Positions 47,001-60,673 of a DNA stretch of 64,000 nucleotides are shown in pieces. The stretch spans positions 53,398-117,397 of the forward strand of contig NW_020170525.1 in assembly GCF_000524195.1 (NCBI RefSeq), in the 5' to 3' direction. This stretch comes from Echinococcus granulosus. Lineage: Eukaryota > Platyhelminthes > Cestoda > Cyclophyllidea > Taeniidae. Position numbers and translations under genes: made by a program. The notes below the pieces were generated by a model. That model saw nothing but the letters and a program-made list of their open reading frames with translations, did no database searches and was not told the DNA's origin. Within the stretch, counting starts at the first letter, position 1; every line of letters begins with the position of its first letter.

Positions 47001-50000
47001 AATTGGATTGTTGTGCGCAACTTCACGCTTTCAAATGAACACGAAATCATAACTTTTGATTCACGTTATAATTTGACAGACTTCGTCGATGCACAATGTC
47101 GACAACTGCTAGTAGACGCATATTCATTTCCATTCAAAAAATCACCTTTTGCATCCAAATTAGAGACGACTGAAAACCTCAGAAACAAAGATCCATAAAA
47201 TTGGACAGGAAAATGAACTAACACAGAGACAAATCCTAACTAATTTAAGGTGTCCGATCATATGGGTAACCACCATTCGGTTTATTTAGCTGCCCTGTAG
47301 ACTAGCCAACTTAAAATAATATCAAACTTATAAAAACACTCATTAGTACACAAAATCTCGCCAACGGGTGTCTTCACCTTTTTTTCGTTTTATTCATGAT
47401 TTGTCAAAATTGCAGCATCAAATTTTTCTTAAGGAGAGTACAGTCTACTTAACAAGTCCCAAACTACTTCAAAAAAACCAACTAAATGCAACTTCCTTGA
47501 CAGCTTTGGATAAAGACCACTTTTAATTTATAAATGATCAAAAAATAAAAACAATATTTAAAAAAGGAACTGCGTAGCAATCATTGTGAACAGCAGAACG
47601 GTCGTTTTGCCAGAAACCTCTTGAAACATGCCAAATTTGGCGAAATGAGTTTAAGAGGCTATATGGCAAACTAAATTTTCAATGGACTATGACCTGTAAA
47701 ATTGAACATAGACCTATCACGCCCTGTCCGCAACCTGAGTTGCTTGAAGCAAGAGATACTTGTAATTCTTGTAAACTAGGCATTTTCCTGAAGACAATTT
47801 AGCACAAGGCTGCAGACCTGTAAGGTTATATAAAGGAATTCAGAGTAGCTCATTTAATTGGATTCAAAATTAATTTTGCAGACTGAAAGAATCATCTCGT
47901 TCCAAAAGACAATGAAGAAGGGCTTTAGCCGATTATGGTGATAAATCTTACAGAAAGACTGATGTACAAATGTCCAAGTTAGTGCATTAAAGTACTTTGC
48001 TAAATGCCTGAAAAATAAATACAATTCCTGTTATCAAAAGAGGGGTCGATTTAAGAAAAAAAGCATTTTTATTATGTAGTTTTCGCATAGCAGGAAGCCA
48101 TAGCCTCAGTTAAAAAGAAGAACATTTCTAGCTCACTTATTAGTTGGTAGACCACCACTTCTGTAAGGTGATTATTCACAAAATGATAGTTTTGGCTGTC
48201 ATAACTCAGAAAAAGGGCAAAGTACCTGTATGAGATTTGGACTGCGTGGCTGGAACGTGACTAGGCTGAGGAGCAGCGGCCATAGGCTGAACTGGAGGGC
48301 TTGTCTGGCTGGTGGGGACAACGTCATCAAAACCAAGTAGATCGTCGATGATCACGTCTGCTGAGGCTAATCAACAAAAGGAGGCTTTGCATGATGGAGG
48401 CTAACCGGGTGTTTCTTGCAAGTCAAAATGAAGTTTGTCTTTGACGCTTCGGTACAAAGCATTCAAATTTCGCAAGAAAAACTCGACTTCGGAGTCAATG
48501 TCAAATCTGGCACTTTAAGACGACCGCTATTAGGCCTTGCGTTGCAGTAGAGGAGCATACTTGTCACCGTTTTATGCAAACGACCCGTTTTCCGATTTTC
48601 ATTTGTGTCGTCGAACGAAAGTGACGCGAACGATTCAAAACATTAGCAGAGTGTGCCCTTAGTATTAGATTTAACCCCGATAACAAGCAAACAGCTAGTC
48701 AAAGGTCTGAGCCCAATAACATATTCATTCGTTTACGGGGATTGAATGTCTCCCACAAAGAATTAAGCAAAACTTTGAGGGTGAGAGTCGGGATCAGATG
48801 AGTCACTTCAGAGAAACCAATTGCTTTATGCTACCCAGAGGTTGACATTATGTTACGCAAATGACCCGGTGCCAGACTTTCAGCTCAACACCTGATCATC
48901 GAAAGCATCTATGATGCGTTTTAGTCGTTAAACCGGAACTTGACATTGAAGAGGCTATTTCACTGCCAAGTTACTGTAAATCCGTTGATTTGTTGCAATA
49001 TTCCTTGTTTAAATAAGTATGGAAAAAATAAATCCGCGGTTGAAACTTCATGGTTATTCGCCTACCATTTAATTGAAACTTGGCATCAATAGAAGAATAG
49101 ATTTGTACTTTGTACAAGGTAGCTTCCATAATTAAAAACTTTCTTTTTTAAAGGAGTAGTAAGTTATAGTTAAAAACAGCTATACGACAATTAAGTTCAA
49201 ACAAAGGTTTCATGAAAATTGCAAGGGAAAGTTAAAGTTACAAAAAAGGGCAATGCAGAAGCCTTATTTCTAGCAAACTCACTATTTTTGTGTTGCACTT
49301 GAGGTTCACTCTGTTTGATGGAAGCCTCTGAAGCGGAAAAGTCGGTTCAGGAAAGAGGAAATAAAGGATAAAGTCGATATAGTGGAAATAAAAGACATTT
49401 TGAAAATTATCAAACCTACCAAAAAAGATAATTGCTGCTTTAATGTTCAAATTCAAAAAATCATAACGGAAGACCGAATGCACTCACCTTTAACATCGGA
49501 AACGTGACCTTCCTTGGATGATACAGTATCTAAGGTTAACATATGAAATAAATACAAAGTGCTACCAAATTAAGTTCAAAATATTAAAACTATGGGCCTT
49601 AGCGTAATTTAACCCCCCAGCGTTAAATGCAAAAAGTTATAGATGTAATAATTTGATACTTGTTTAACCATTGGTAGAAGTAGCCATCACATTTGCCCCC
49701 AATGATTATCAAACATAAGCAACAGAGAAGAAAGCACATGTCTAAGATGGACGAATTTAGGGTTACCGAATGAGCAAAACTTTCGATATTTATTCCGATC
49801 GCGTGTTATGTAAGAAAGAAATCAACAACAGAAGTGTTACAAATCCTAAACAACGTAAAATCGTCAGTTACGGGGCAGCCCAAGCTACATATGAGGAAAT
49901 GTGAATACCGCAAGTCAAAGAATGCCTCTTCTGAGATTCCATTATTCAAGTGGAACCCAAACAGGCGGATGGGCAGCATTGATATGAAAAAAAAGGTATT

Positions 50001-53000
50001 AAAGTGCAAATGCAGAATACTAGCTCTGTTGTCTTTTATTAAATGACCCTAATTTTGGCAAGCGCTTCCGTAAATAGTGAATGGTTTATGAAGTAGCATC
50101 GTGGAGCATCAAAGAGCTTCAAGTAATGAGGAATAGGTGAAGCCTCCTTACACTATAGTTCAAAAAGGATGGCATTGGGATCACATGTCTTCCAATCTCA
50201 ATAGTAATGTAATGACCGCTGTACATGGTTTGTGAATTGCATTTTGAAACTCCAGCTACACTGCGATGCCGACGCAGAAGAGTGGTTAAGAGGAACGCTG
50301 AGTAGGACGCTCAAAAGAAATAGGTTAAGCAGTAACTTGATTGTTTTAACCCCCCAGTTTTCACATTTTTACTTCCAAACAGCAAATGAGAATTTAGTTA
50401 TACACTTCGACAACACGGTATGGCAAAAGAAGCTACAATGGTTGACGTAACATTAAGCATATATCTTCCCAAAGTGCCAGGTAGGTACAATTGTTTAAAA
50501 CCCGACAATGAGACTCGTGATTTCTATTTTGAAGGGGCAGAGTACATACGATTAGAATAATTAAAATTCCCTTGGGAATAATCGTAGGAAAGGTCGTTTT
50601 TGTTTATGTAAATTGGACCAGTAGCAACATCATTAAGCAATTTGAAGGTTACTAAAAAGGTGAATATTCGAACCAAAATCAGCAAAAGAAAATCACGAAT
50701 CATCTAAAACATAAAATTCCACCCTTTAATTATGCTTTAACCGAGAGAGAGACCTGACAGGATTGTTTATGGTCTTATAAAAACGGTTGATTTATAGGCA
50801 TCCCTACCATTTTGCCAACAAATATTTGCAAACCTTAAAGCTACATTAAGTTATTCTGGTTGTTTTCCGTTGAATTCCTGATTTACTTACATCAGGATAT
50901 CTCAGAGGGTATGGCAGTTTTGAGCTCACATAAGCATTTACCCTGAGATGACTGCCACGAAACAAAACGCAAAACATTTAGCAATTTTTATTTTAGTTGA
51001 CCAAGACGGTTTATGACTCCTTAACATCAGGAAAACGTCCACGTGAAGGAGTTTATGTGAGATGTGCTGAAGCATTATCAGTGGACTCTTTTGATGAAAG
51101 AGTCGTTAACAAGAACTCCACTAAAGACCTTGGAAATTGTTTGAAAGTGAAAAATTGAGTGAAACTATAGAATCACGCATTACGTTATAAGAAATGGGAG
51201 GGGTGTTTTATCCATTTCAATTTCAAAACAAATAACTGTGCTTGATTATTCGCTATAATTATCGAGTAAATTAATTCAGGTTCATAACGGGTTCAGAAAT
51301 CAAAAAATAAATACGTCTTGCCTGAAGCCGATTGTACTTACTACAATTATTGTATTCATAAAGATGTTGTATTGCACAAGCCATCATATTCCCATAAACT
51401 ACTGTTTTAAATCGATTTCCGGACAGTATAGAATATTTACAAATTCTGCGCTCCCAATGGGAGCTACCCTAATAAATCATGCTATTTCTTAAATAGAGCC
51501 AGATCTAACTCTATTCAATATTTTAGAGGTTGTAGAAAAGACTATGACTATGAGGACAGCAGCTACCGTTCCTGAACTATTAAAGGACATGGGGATAGAT
51601 TTTGTTTATAAGTACTTAAACCAACAGTAGAGACTTATTTATAGCGTTAAGGCAGATGGTTGGTCACGAAGCTTTGTACTTTCTGATGCACAAATTGACA
51701 ATTCCAACCAGTGCATTTGCGAGGTGTAGCCACTTTTGAAATCAAATAATAATGGATCTCAAGTCCAAACCAATCAAACAAAAAAAGGACCTAGCTTTTT
51801 CATCTGTGTAGCCTGACAGATCCCAAGCAAAAGTTTGTGAAATTGAATTTATGTAAAAAGTTACCCAGAAACCTATTTTCATGAGACTGGATAACTAAAA
51901 TTTTTCCCAGATTGAAAAGAAGAGACACTAATCCACCATCATGATCAGCTAATTTACATGAGCTGGAACAACGGTTGAGTAAAAGAGGCAGTAAATACTT
52001 TAATGGAATTTAACTCGAGTTCGTATTTAAGATAAAGTCAACAGAGAGCTGGGTCCTTTATAATGACGAGACGCGATGTTTAGAATTCATGAAGGCAAAT
52101 TCTCGCAGTTATCTCGAGTTTTAATAAGGGGGAGTATTTATGAAAGTTGCGAATCAATTCCATTTCAGTTTCTAATTTATTAAACGATTCGTTAGAATTA
52201 GAACAGACACTAAGTGGAGCCAGCAGAAAGGCTAACGAAGTGTAAGCCACTAAGTCACGCAAAACAGGCTGAATAAGTCAGTGAAACAAGCGGAAAGATA
52301 AGCACGTCTATCCAGAGATTTCCAGCGAAATGCCCACGAAGGGAGGTACAGAAGGAAGGCCAGCAAAGACGCACAGACGCGCGCGTGGAGTCTTTCTCCT
52401 TCGCTCGCTCTTCCCGCCCTCTCTCGCTCTCAAACGATCGATAGCCACGATGCCGCCTCGTTCGGCGCGTCTTCGGTACTGACAGAGCAGTGCATAATCA
52501 GGCCTGCCTACGCGATACGGAGGCCAACAAAGAGAAGTTTTGGAAATGTATTAGAGCCAAATTTTGCTACACATCAAAGTGATGCTAAGGTTTCGCACTT
52601 TTAAGCGTGCAGGTTTATGGAATTTTTGCTCCCAAATTGAGAGGTCGGTTTCAAAGATATTTAAGCTAATATAGCCAAATTTTTTTACAATACGCGCGTC
52701 AAAATGATAAACATGTCACGGTGTTCGGTAGTAAAGCAGTCATTCGTGCAGAAAATTAGCTCACTATTTGGTAATCAGAAAAAAACTTACTTGTAAATTT
52801 GTTTAACCTTAAATCCTTTTATTAAAAATACTACAAAAAACAAATCAAAAATCGTGCTTGTTTACCCCTTACAAATGTAAACCGGATTAAAACAGTGACG
52901 CTAAGTAACTAAAATATGACTTACTAAGACGATTCATCTCAATAATCTAGGCCCAAAAAAGGTAAAGTTGAATATTTTAAGCAAATTTATTAGTTTATCA

Positions 53001-56000
53001 GATACCAAGGCAGCAATCCCGCGCATTGGATTTATTAGGAATCTTACATAAGCTTACAAATAAAAAGATGCGCAACCCCATTAATAAATCGGGATTCTTA
53101 TTTTGTTGAAAGTTAGGAAACAAACCGGAGAGAGGAATTGGCAGTAGAGGATCAAGGGTACAGTAATACCACTAAAGGGCAAATTGCATATGAAACCAAA
53201 ATCAGATCAGAGATTACAAGGATGGCAGAAGCCACCCGCTATAGGTTTGCGAAATGCTAAGTGTTTCTTAAATTACTGAAATAAAAAAGTAGAGAAAGTG
53301 AATTCCGATCCTAACTTCTCTGTAATATAGTCTTAGCCAAAGAAGCTGTTATTCTTTGCTCAAGGGTAGCTAAACCTGGGTTAATTTCTGTTGAATTTCG
53401 AGTGTAGAGCACTTTATTGTCCGCGCAACACTTAACGTCAGCACTAAGCATTACGATTTAATTGGTGTTGGAGCAATTATCTCAACACGATATCTTGCAT
53501 TTGATAGGAATCGACAGTTTTGTAGGTAGCCCAACGCATTGGCATGGGGTGGTAGATACTTTGCTCCATTGTTTAAGATTGAAAAAGGGTCTACACTTCG
53601 GTCCTGATTGAAATGTTTCACGTTTTCGTATGTCTTATCTATTACCAAATAAATTTGATAAAATTTGTATCACTTGAAAGTAACACAGTTTATTACAAAA
53701 CGCATCTTATACAGACCATATAAGCACACTTCTCCCCCAAGTGAAAATATGCGTTTTTAGCAGTTTTATAGATGATATTTTCCTTTATTTGTGAAGCTTT
53801 TTTAAAATTGACTAAGGAAAATTGCACAAAATTTGAAGTAAATTATCTTCAACAACAGATTTAAAGATGCCATTAATCAAACCCCTTTTTATCAAATACA
53901 TTTTAAAATCACAAGAAATTAATAAGATTATGAAATAAAAAGAAAGCTCAACAGTGTTTTTTGACACAGCATCGACAAACTTGTAATCACATGAAAATAC
54001 TGGGAAATAATTATATGATTTAACCTATGTTGACCAAAATTAAATTTCTCTACGTAAAAAGAACACTTTTTCAAGCCAAAAAGTCATAAAATGTCAAGTT
54101 CACTATCAACAGACGATAAATTTTTACAGTTTTATGATATAACGATAAGGTGAGTAGAACAAAACGACCAACTTGCTCCTAAACATAGGCATGTTAGGTA
54201 AGCATCGAGCTAACGAAAAGTAAATCTAGAAGAATGTTGAAGAAACCGTAAATTAAACTGGACGTGCATTAGGAAATGATTTTATACTGCCGAACTGCTA
54301 TGGAGTCTAACAAAACCTCTATCGAGAACACAGTCAATAAAATTAATTAATAAGGATACATTAAAGCTTCAAATGGACTACCGTGACACAAAAATCTACC
54401 ACATTTTTAAGGAAAGGGAGATGTTTTTAGTCCTACCTCAATGACCCGTTTCGAATTACCGTCAAACATCTGTGTCCAGATTATTGAAGCTGGTCACAGA
54501 AATTAAAATACTAGTCTAAGAACTCCGTGAGACCGAGGAGATTGAGCACTTACCCTCAGGTTCGGAATCGTCGTGAACCGGGGTGGAACGACCAGAATGG
54601 GGAAAGACCAGATGGGTGGGTGAGGTTGCGTGAGGAGGTGGTGGTCGTGCAGGTGAGGGACTACGTCGCCTTGAGGGCGAGGCGCTGCGGGTGGAACTAC
54701 CTGATTCGTTCCTTCAAGATCAAACAACCGATTGCTACCATTACTGAGTTCTGACGTCATATCCATGATATGGAAGACAGTCGAGTGGTGGTTTGAAAGG
54801 GTATCTTGAGTGAAATTTCGACTAGAGTTAACGTTGGGGTCTTAATTCCCAATAATAGTTTCCTGAGCCTAGTGATATTTGAAATGTGGAAGACTTAACG
54901 CATCATCAGTCAAAATGTAAATTCGTAAGTTGCCTTTCGACTGGTGTACAATAAGACGTACAACCATAGAACATATAACAACAATGCAACCCGAAACGAC
55001 AAATTTTTTTGACCTAAAAGGAATATATAAAAATAAAAGTAAAAGCTCATTTAACTGGAATTTCGCACGCATTTAACAACAGTTTTTTAAACAAATTTTT
55101 CGACAAACGAAAAGCGCAGTTTTAAAGCTCTCTCATGAGACCAATCTTATATGTAAATCCTGCTAACATACAAGATCGCAAAAGTGTTTAGCTTTCATTA
55201 AAAATGGAATCACAAACCTCTATAACACAATACTGGTAAAATAGATGTAAAACCCGTAAAACATCACCAGTGAGATGGGAATTCAACCACCAGATTCAGT
55301 GATTAAGCTCCAAGAACCGCTGCTTCAAACTAGAAAAAAAGGACACTAACCAAGATTTCCGCGTTTGTCGCGGGGTGAGAGTTACCGAGTGTTTTACTGC
55401 TTGGTTGGTGCGATCTGCTGACTGGACAAAATGAATGGTTGCTGCGGCAATAACGGCCTGTTGCTGTTCAGGCGACAGTCCTAAGAATTAAAATCACCAA
55501 GAACATTAGCACTCGACCGTAAAGTGATTTGAACTACTCCAAAGGTTGAACTCTTAGGGTTAAAAATGTCTAAAAATTTTCTGCTAATCTACTTCTACGG
55601 AACGACTCAGACAACCAAATAAGACCCACATATCAAAAAATAAGGATTAAATACCGCAATCAAATGGAAAAATACAAAAAGAACAGATGACTGCAGCTGA
55701 AGTAGAGGTCAAGAGCATCAACAAAAAAGTAGAAAGACATGCTGCATAAATTCACGACTATATGGGGAAAATAGGAAAAACAACGCCGAATATCCTATAT
55801 TAAGTTCCGTTAACACAACTTCAGTGAATAAAGCGCCTTAGAATTAGGCTATCTCCATTGGTATTTCAGCATCAAAAGTAGTTAGCGCAATAGACCTTGT
55901 AAACACGCTTCTATTAAAATCAATGGCCTAAAGAGGGCAGTAAGCAGTAAGGCACGGATGGCGTCACCGAGTGAAATGCAACTATAGTCTCGCTTACCCA

Positions 56001-59000
56001 CTCCTTCACCTCCGTCCTCATCCTCCTCTCTCTCCTCTTCCCTCACACCCTCCTCCTTTTCCGGCTCCTCCTCTTGTCCCTCCTCCAACACCGTCTGCTC
56101 TTCATCTTCTACAGGCTCGGTGCATTCGCCATCAGGACCCGTGATTACGACCTCCGCAGGCGGCACTTTTACGGCCGCCTGGGCGTTCGTCTCGTCAGCC
56201 GCCACCGTATCGACGAAGTCGGCGATTAGGAGACTATTGGCTGTAGATGCTGGATCTGTTGATGTGGCCTGCTTCACTGCACCCGGTGATGAGGTCGGAC
56301 GGGTGGGTGATTTCGGCCGAGCCGGGGAAGCACTGGCCTTCAATTTCGATGCCGGTGACAGTGGTTTTGCTACAGGTTCCTTTGGCTTCGCAGCCACCGC
56401 TGTCACCTCCTCCACATCGTCAATATCAGCATCTTCGCTGCAATAATACGAAAAAAAAGAAGGCTAGACTCCACTTTCAACACCATCTAATAAATTTCCA
56501 GCACAAACATTATGCAACAAACCAAGAAAGAACTTAAAGCATTTGTTCAAAATGAAATGTTACACCTTTAATACTTACGCATATATTTACATTGGGTTCC
56601 ATTAAAACCCAAATAGCCAATCGAGTTATTGTGACAGGCACGTCGGATTTTCACCTTACTGACAAAAGATTATGTTTAATCTTAAACATATCAGGCATAT
56701 ACAAGTTATGCTTTCAAAAACCAGTGGTGACATTGAACCAATTTGAGCGCAAGTTGAACTGCAGCGAATCTTGGAAAACCTCTATTTCATCCACAATGAT
56801 GCTCTCGTGCTAACAAATTAACGCTCATTGACAAATTGAGAATGGGGAAATAAGGAGGTCATTTAAGGCAAATTTTGAGGAAACATTAGACTCGATAGTC
56901 AACGTCCCTTTGAATGCGTTAAAAAGAGGATGTGCCGAGGCTTCATGCCACTGAAAATCGCTCCTTTCACGAGGAAATACATCCAAAACTTATGATATAG
57001 ATGGCATTAAAATGTATAAGAAGTTATTTAGATATAGTTTAAAATTATGTCTTGGGGTTAACATGCTGCCATGATATCCCAAAATTGATAGTTTTACACC
57101 TAACTTTATATTATTGCTTAGTTAAGTTCTTGAACATATTTAAAACAACAGCCAGCCAAACTGTGAACATGAAAATCTCCCATTGCTTCGTCTAGAGTTT
57201 CTTAAGGGAAGGGAAGTAATGGCACCAAAATTTCAGGGAATTCGAAATTTTCATGTTACTGCTTAAAATGACAAACTTTTTGGTAAACAGATTGAGAATT
57301 GCAAGGCAATTCTGAGGTAGGGTAGGTCAGACCTCATGATGTGTGCAGGATTGTGCGTTGCTAAGGCGCGAAGTGAGGTAATCACTTGGACGTCGGCTAC
57401 TTTTGCAATTTAGAGGGATCCCCTCCACTAAACTCTCCTTTTTTAATAAAAAACACCACACCCCATTACTTCTTTACCATATCATTAATAATCGCCCCTA
57501 CTTTCAGTTTCTCCCTGCTGTCGGTACTTTCCAATGGGAAAACAAACGCAAAATGCACCTTAACTCCGGCGGGAAAAACGGCACTTTAGCTTATGGCAGA
57601 AATGCTGACATTAAACAGCATTTGAAAGGATAACGTACCAGCCAATTTCCGCCATTAGATATTCAAAGAAAACAGAATCTAGGCTGTAATGGATCAAGGA
57701 AAGCCGCCATTCCATTTTCCGATAACACTACGTGTCTCTGTTAATAAATACAGTGGGATTGAAAATACGCATTTTGAAAAGTTAAACACAACTAAGGTTC
57801 TTTGTAAGTAAATCACGTAAGATTCGGTCACTCTTAAGGGCCTAGCTAACTTTGCTCTTTTAAACATGGTTTTAAGTCACAATGAGTACTTGGACTTCCA
57901 ATTTGTCCGCTACTAAACATCCCAGCAATTCAAAACATGCCACGTCGGCATTTTAATTTATATTTCACTCATATGTAGTTTTTCATAGGCAAGCAAAGGC
58001 AACACGGGTATCTCGATTCAGGAAATTTCGCATATTTTCCATTTGTCGTGAGAATGACACTGGAAAAGAAAACGAGCAGAACTGTAGGCTGTGGATAACT
58101 TTTCACTTTCTAACGCAAAACTCGAATTTGATACAAAATTAGTGCAAAAATGCTAGTACACATTTGATGACTAAGAGGAACATAACGTGCTGATAACCTT
58201 CTAATCGGGATATGACCGAATTACTTTGATAGCCATACTTAGAAAGTATTGTTTAATAACTTTACATGATTTGGATACTCCTTAAGACATCCAGCATCTT
58301 ACAAATCTGTGTAATTTGAGACAATTCATTTTAGGATAAATAATGACAAAAATCGTGATTGACTGGTTATAAAAGGGGCAGGAGATCCATGGATCATGAT
58401 ATACAAAACAATGTAAAGCTAACTGGACGAAAACGATCTTACCCAGCCTTCTTCTTTTTCAGAAGAGCAAGATGCTGTTCCATTGCTTCAAGTATTTGCG
58501 GAGGCACCTTCGGTAGGCAGATAGTCGGATAAAATCCAGACATCAAACCAGAAAAAAGGATGCCTATGAGGAAGTGTCTTACAGGATGTAATCCCATCGA
58601 TTCCTTGTCCCCAATTCCAAGACTCTGTGAAAATGTAACATCAAAACACTCGTCACTGATAGTTGAAATGTTAATACTTTCAAGGATATGTGTACTCACC
58701 TCTGCTACTGTCAAGAATTCATCAACTCTAGACATCACATTAGGAAAATCCCGATAAAGTTCAATAGCTGTCTTGCAATGAGAAGGTTTCATTGAAAAGT
58801 ATTTCTCTGTAGTAAAAGTAAAATATTCCATTTTAAAGTTAACCAATCAGACTGCACTATAAGTAGAAACTCACCAACGAGATTCATCATGCCTTCGTTA
58901 TAGGAAGCAAATAACCGTATGAGGTCCTTATAAAGTAGGATGAATGCTGCATTAATAATCAGATTATTGAGATCCTTCTCGGTAGCCTAAGGCACAAAGA

Positions 59001-60148
59001 GATATTAGGTTTGCGATTCGATAACGTTTAACATTTATAATGTAACCAACATACCTCGAACTTAAATAGAACGTAAAGTTGATCTCGAAGAACAGGTAGG
59101 ACCTTCAATAACTATAATCAGCATGAATTAATAAGAACGAAAAGTTAAAAAGGTAGAAAGCATTCACTTGTACAACAATCAATACCAAACGACACCCAAT
59201 GTAGCACGTGGTGCTAGTGAGAGTTTTACGAATACTTCACCTTATCAGCTGGCATAGTACGCATAACACCATCGTCTTTACTAAAATCAGAGCATTCGAT
59301 TTTATTAATTCGCATCCCCAAATATTCACAAACATTTTACAAATAAAAAAAATAGACGATGTGTGATTCTCTACAAGACGCCAATAATTTGATAGGAATA
59401 ATAGCTAATATGTAATCTCAAGACCCATAACTAATGCTAGCACCTGATGAGTGAAAAATGGGATAAGCATACAAACAATTAGTTTCGGTAAAATATAAAA
59501 TCTCCGTACTTTAACAAGTCTAAAATGGTCCTCAGTTTGACGCGAACACAACTTACCCACGCTTAACTTTACAGAAATCAAACGCCATCTTCTGATATGA
59601 CTCCGTTTTTTCAGCCAAATATTTTGAATACTTGCGGATGAAAAGCGACATTTCATAAGCTATCACTCATAAATCTAACAAAATACCTCACATTGGGAGC
59701 TCGATTTATCATTAAAATGAGGAAGGTTGAATCGACAGTTGTTTGAAGCCATGTATTGTGAGATTTTCTACAAAGTGTACCTCATTAAACACGTACCTCA
59801 TTCCCATAATTAAGTAAGTGATGCGTAGTTATGAGTGCCTTGAATACAATAACCCAGGATTTTTCACGAGTTCTTTCGGATAAGAAGTTGACAAGAAGGG
59901 GTATAGAGACACTTGGTTCATTACTCAGTCTTGTCAGATCTACAATGGAACTGAGGAAGCATTGTCTTACTTTCCAAGTGCTTTCTTTTGGGGGCAATCA
60001 GTTCTTCTGTTGAAGCCTTAGCAACGACTTTCCCCAAAGCAGATCCAGCTAAGCTGTATTTAGCTTGCGTAACTCTATCCATGAAACTCTGACCAGTTCC
60101 ACTCCCCGCAAGCTGTTTGGCCATTTTACCTGCCATTTTTGCCGTCAT
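44015..60148 (-). CDS. PICALM: AP180 / PICALM clathrin assembly protein (ANTH domain)
   Basis: ANTH proteins bind PI(4,5)P2 and recruit clathrin and AP2 in endocytosis. Minus-strand exons: 59971-60148, 59797-59939, 59692-59767, 59557-59659, 59241-59280, 59055-59111, 58875-58986, 58700-58806, 58583-58624, 58443-58507, 55998-56437, 55351-55480, 54554-54711, 49488-49529, 49283-49327, 48226-48366, 46474-46581, 44015-44178. All phases agree; 717 residues are read. The lipid-binding PKRKHL is at 53-58 (PICALM PKKKHL). Other matches are [67 protein letters not shown] and [15 protein letters not shown]. The tail is disordered and acidic, with [20 protein letters not shown] and [14 protein letters not shown], which resemble clathrin/AP2 motifs. 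An in-frame ATG 30 codons upstream (60238) is an alternative start. The extreme C-terminus is not located. Introns 1-3 are 31, 29 and 32 nt. Confidence 0.93.
44179..46473. other. AP180 intron between exons 17 and 18
   Basis: 2.3 kb; I see no nested gene, RNA gene or recognisable repeat. Confidence 0.5.
46582..48225. other. AP180 intron between exons 16 and 17
   Basis: 1.6 kb of AT-rich sequence with short frames only; nothing recognisable. Confidence 0.5.
49530..54553. other. AP180 intron between exons 13 and 14
   Basis: This is the longest intron of the gene, 5.0 kb. It is AT-rich throughout except for the sharply GC- and CpG-rich block at about 52320-52540, listed separately. I see no nested gene. 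Confidence 0.55.
52320..52540. promoter_or_regulatory. CpG-rich block inside the AP180 intron, possible internal promoter
   Basis: Within a very AT-rich intron, about 220 bp are dense in CG dinucleotides (GACGCGCGCGTGGAG, TTCGCTCGCTC, GCCGCCTCGTTCGGCGCG) with CT/GA-rich stretches. No coding frame of note crosses it. Position and composition fit an alternative promoter for a short AP180 form carrying only the C-terminal clathrin-binding exons, but this is inference. An inserted foreign fragment is the other option. Confidence 0.35.
56438..58442. other. AP180 intron between exons 10 and 11
   Basis: 2.0 kb separating the ANTH-domain exons from the disordered tail exons. No nested gene or repeat recognised. 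Confidence 0.5.
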
Positions 60149-60673
60149 ATCTTCCGAAAAGTCGAAGTCAACCACTGTCTTAGACCGCTCGCGGGGGGCA
60201 AGTTCAAGGTCATGAGATAAAGCGTATATTACAAACATACATCCACTGGTTTTCGTAACTGTAAGGCTATAAAGGTATCAAACTTTGAAACACGGGTCAG
60301 ATATTTTCGCCATTAAAGAGCACATTTGAGTTTTTTGTAAGTTTAAATTATTTAAGAGCAGCAATAAGCTTATAATATTATGGAAAACTTATAATAGACA
60401 AGATTACAATTGATTAGAAAGCTACAAAGCAAAAGCGACAATAATACATGCTTTCAGGCAGGGAAGGTTTTAGCACTCAGAAACGAAAATGACTATTGAA
60501 ACCCTACACAAATGTTTTTCTGTTTCCAGATAGAAAACTGCTTTTTATTAATGAGTCAATGACTACTTACTTTACGCATCTTAATTTTTGTTTCAAATTT
60601 CCGTCGCACGCGTGCGGTCTGCATGATTGATAGGCTTTGGTACCTCGTTAGCTAATTGGGTCCCGGCTGCTTG
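60149..60673. promoter_or_regulatory. Divergent intergenic region of AP180 and AIMP3
   Basis: This 525 bp lies between the two start codons (435 bp if AP180 starts at 60238). Both promoters should be here. It contains a perfect palindrome CGCACGCGTGCG near 60605-60616, the only GC-rich element in the gap. Confidence 0.45.

Noticed and set aside
54503..54766. Minus frame reading His/Pro-rich text over AP180 exon 13
   Set aside because: The frame compatible with both neighbours gives a Ser/Arg/Pro-rich stretch instead; the His-rich reading does not keep phase.
58439..58846. Single 135-codon minus frame over AP180 exons 8 to 10
   Set aside because: It reads through two 75-nt introns (58625-58699 and 58508-58582). 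Only the spliced version matches the ANTH domain.
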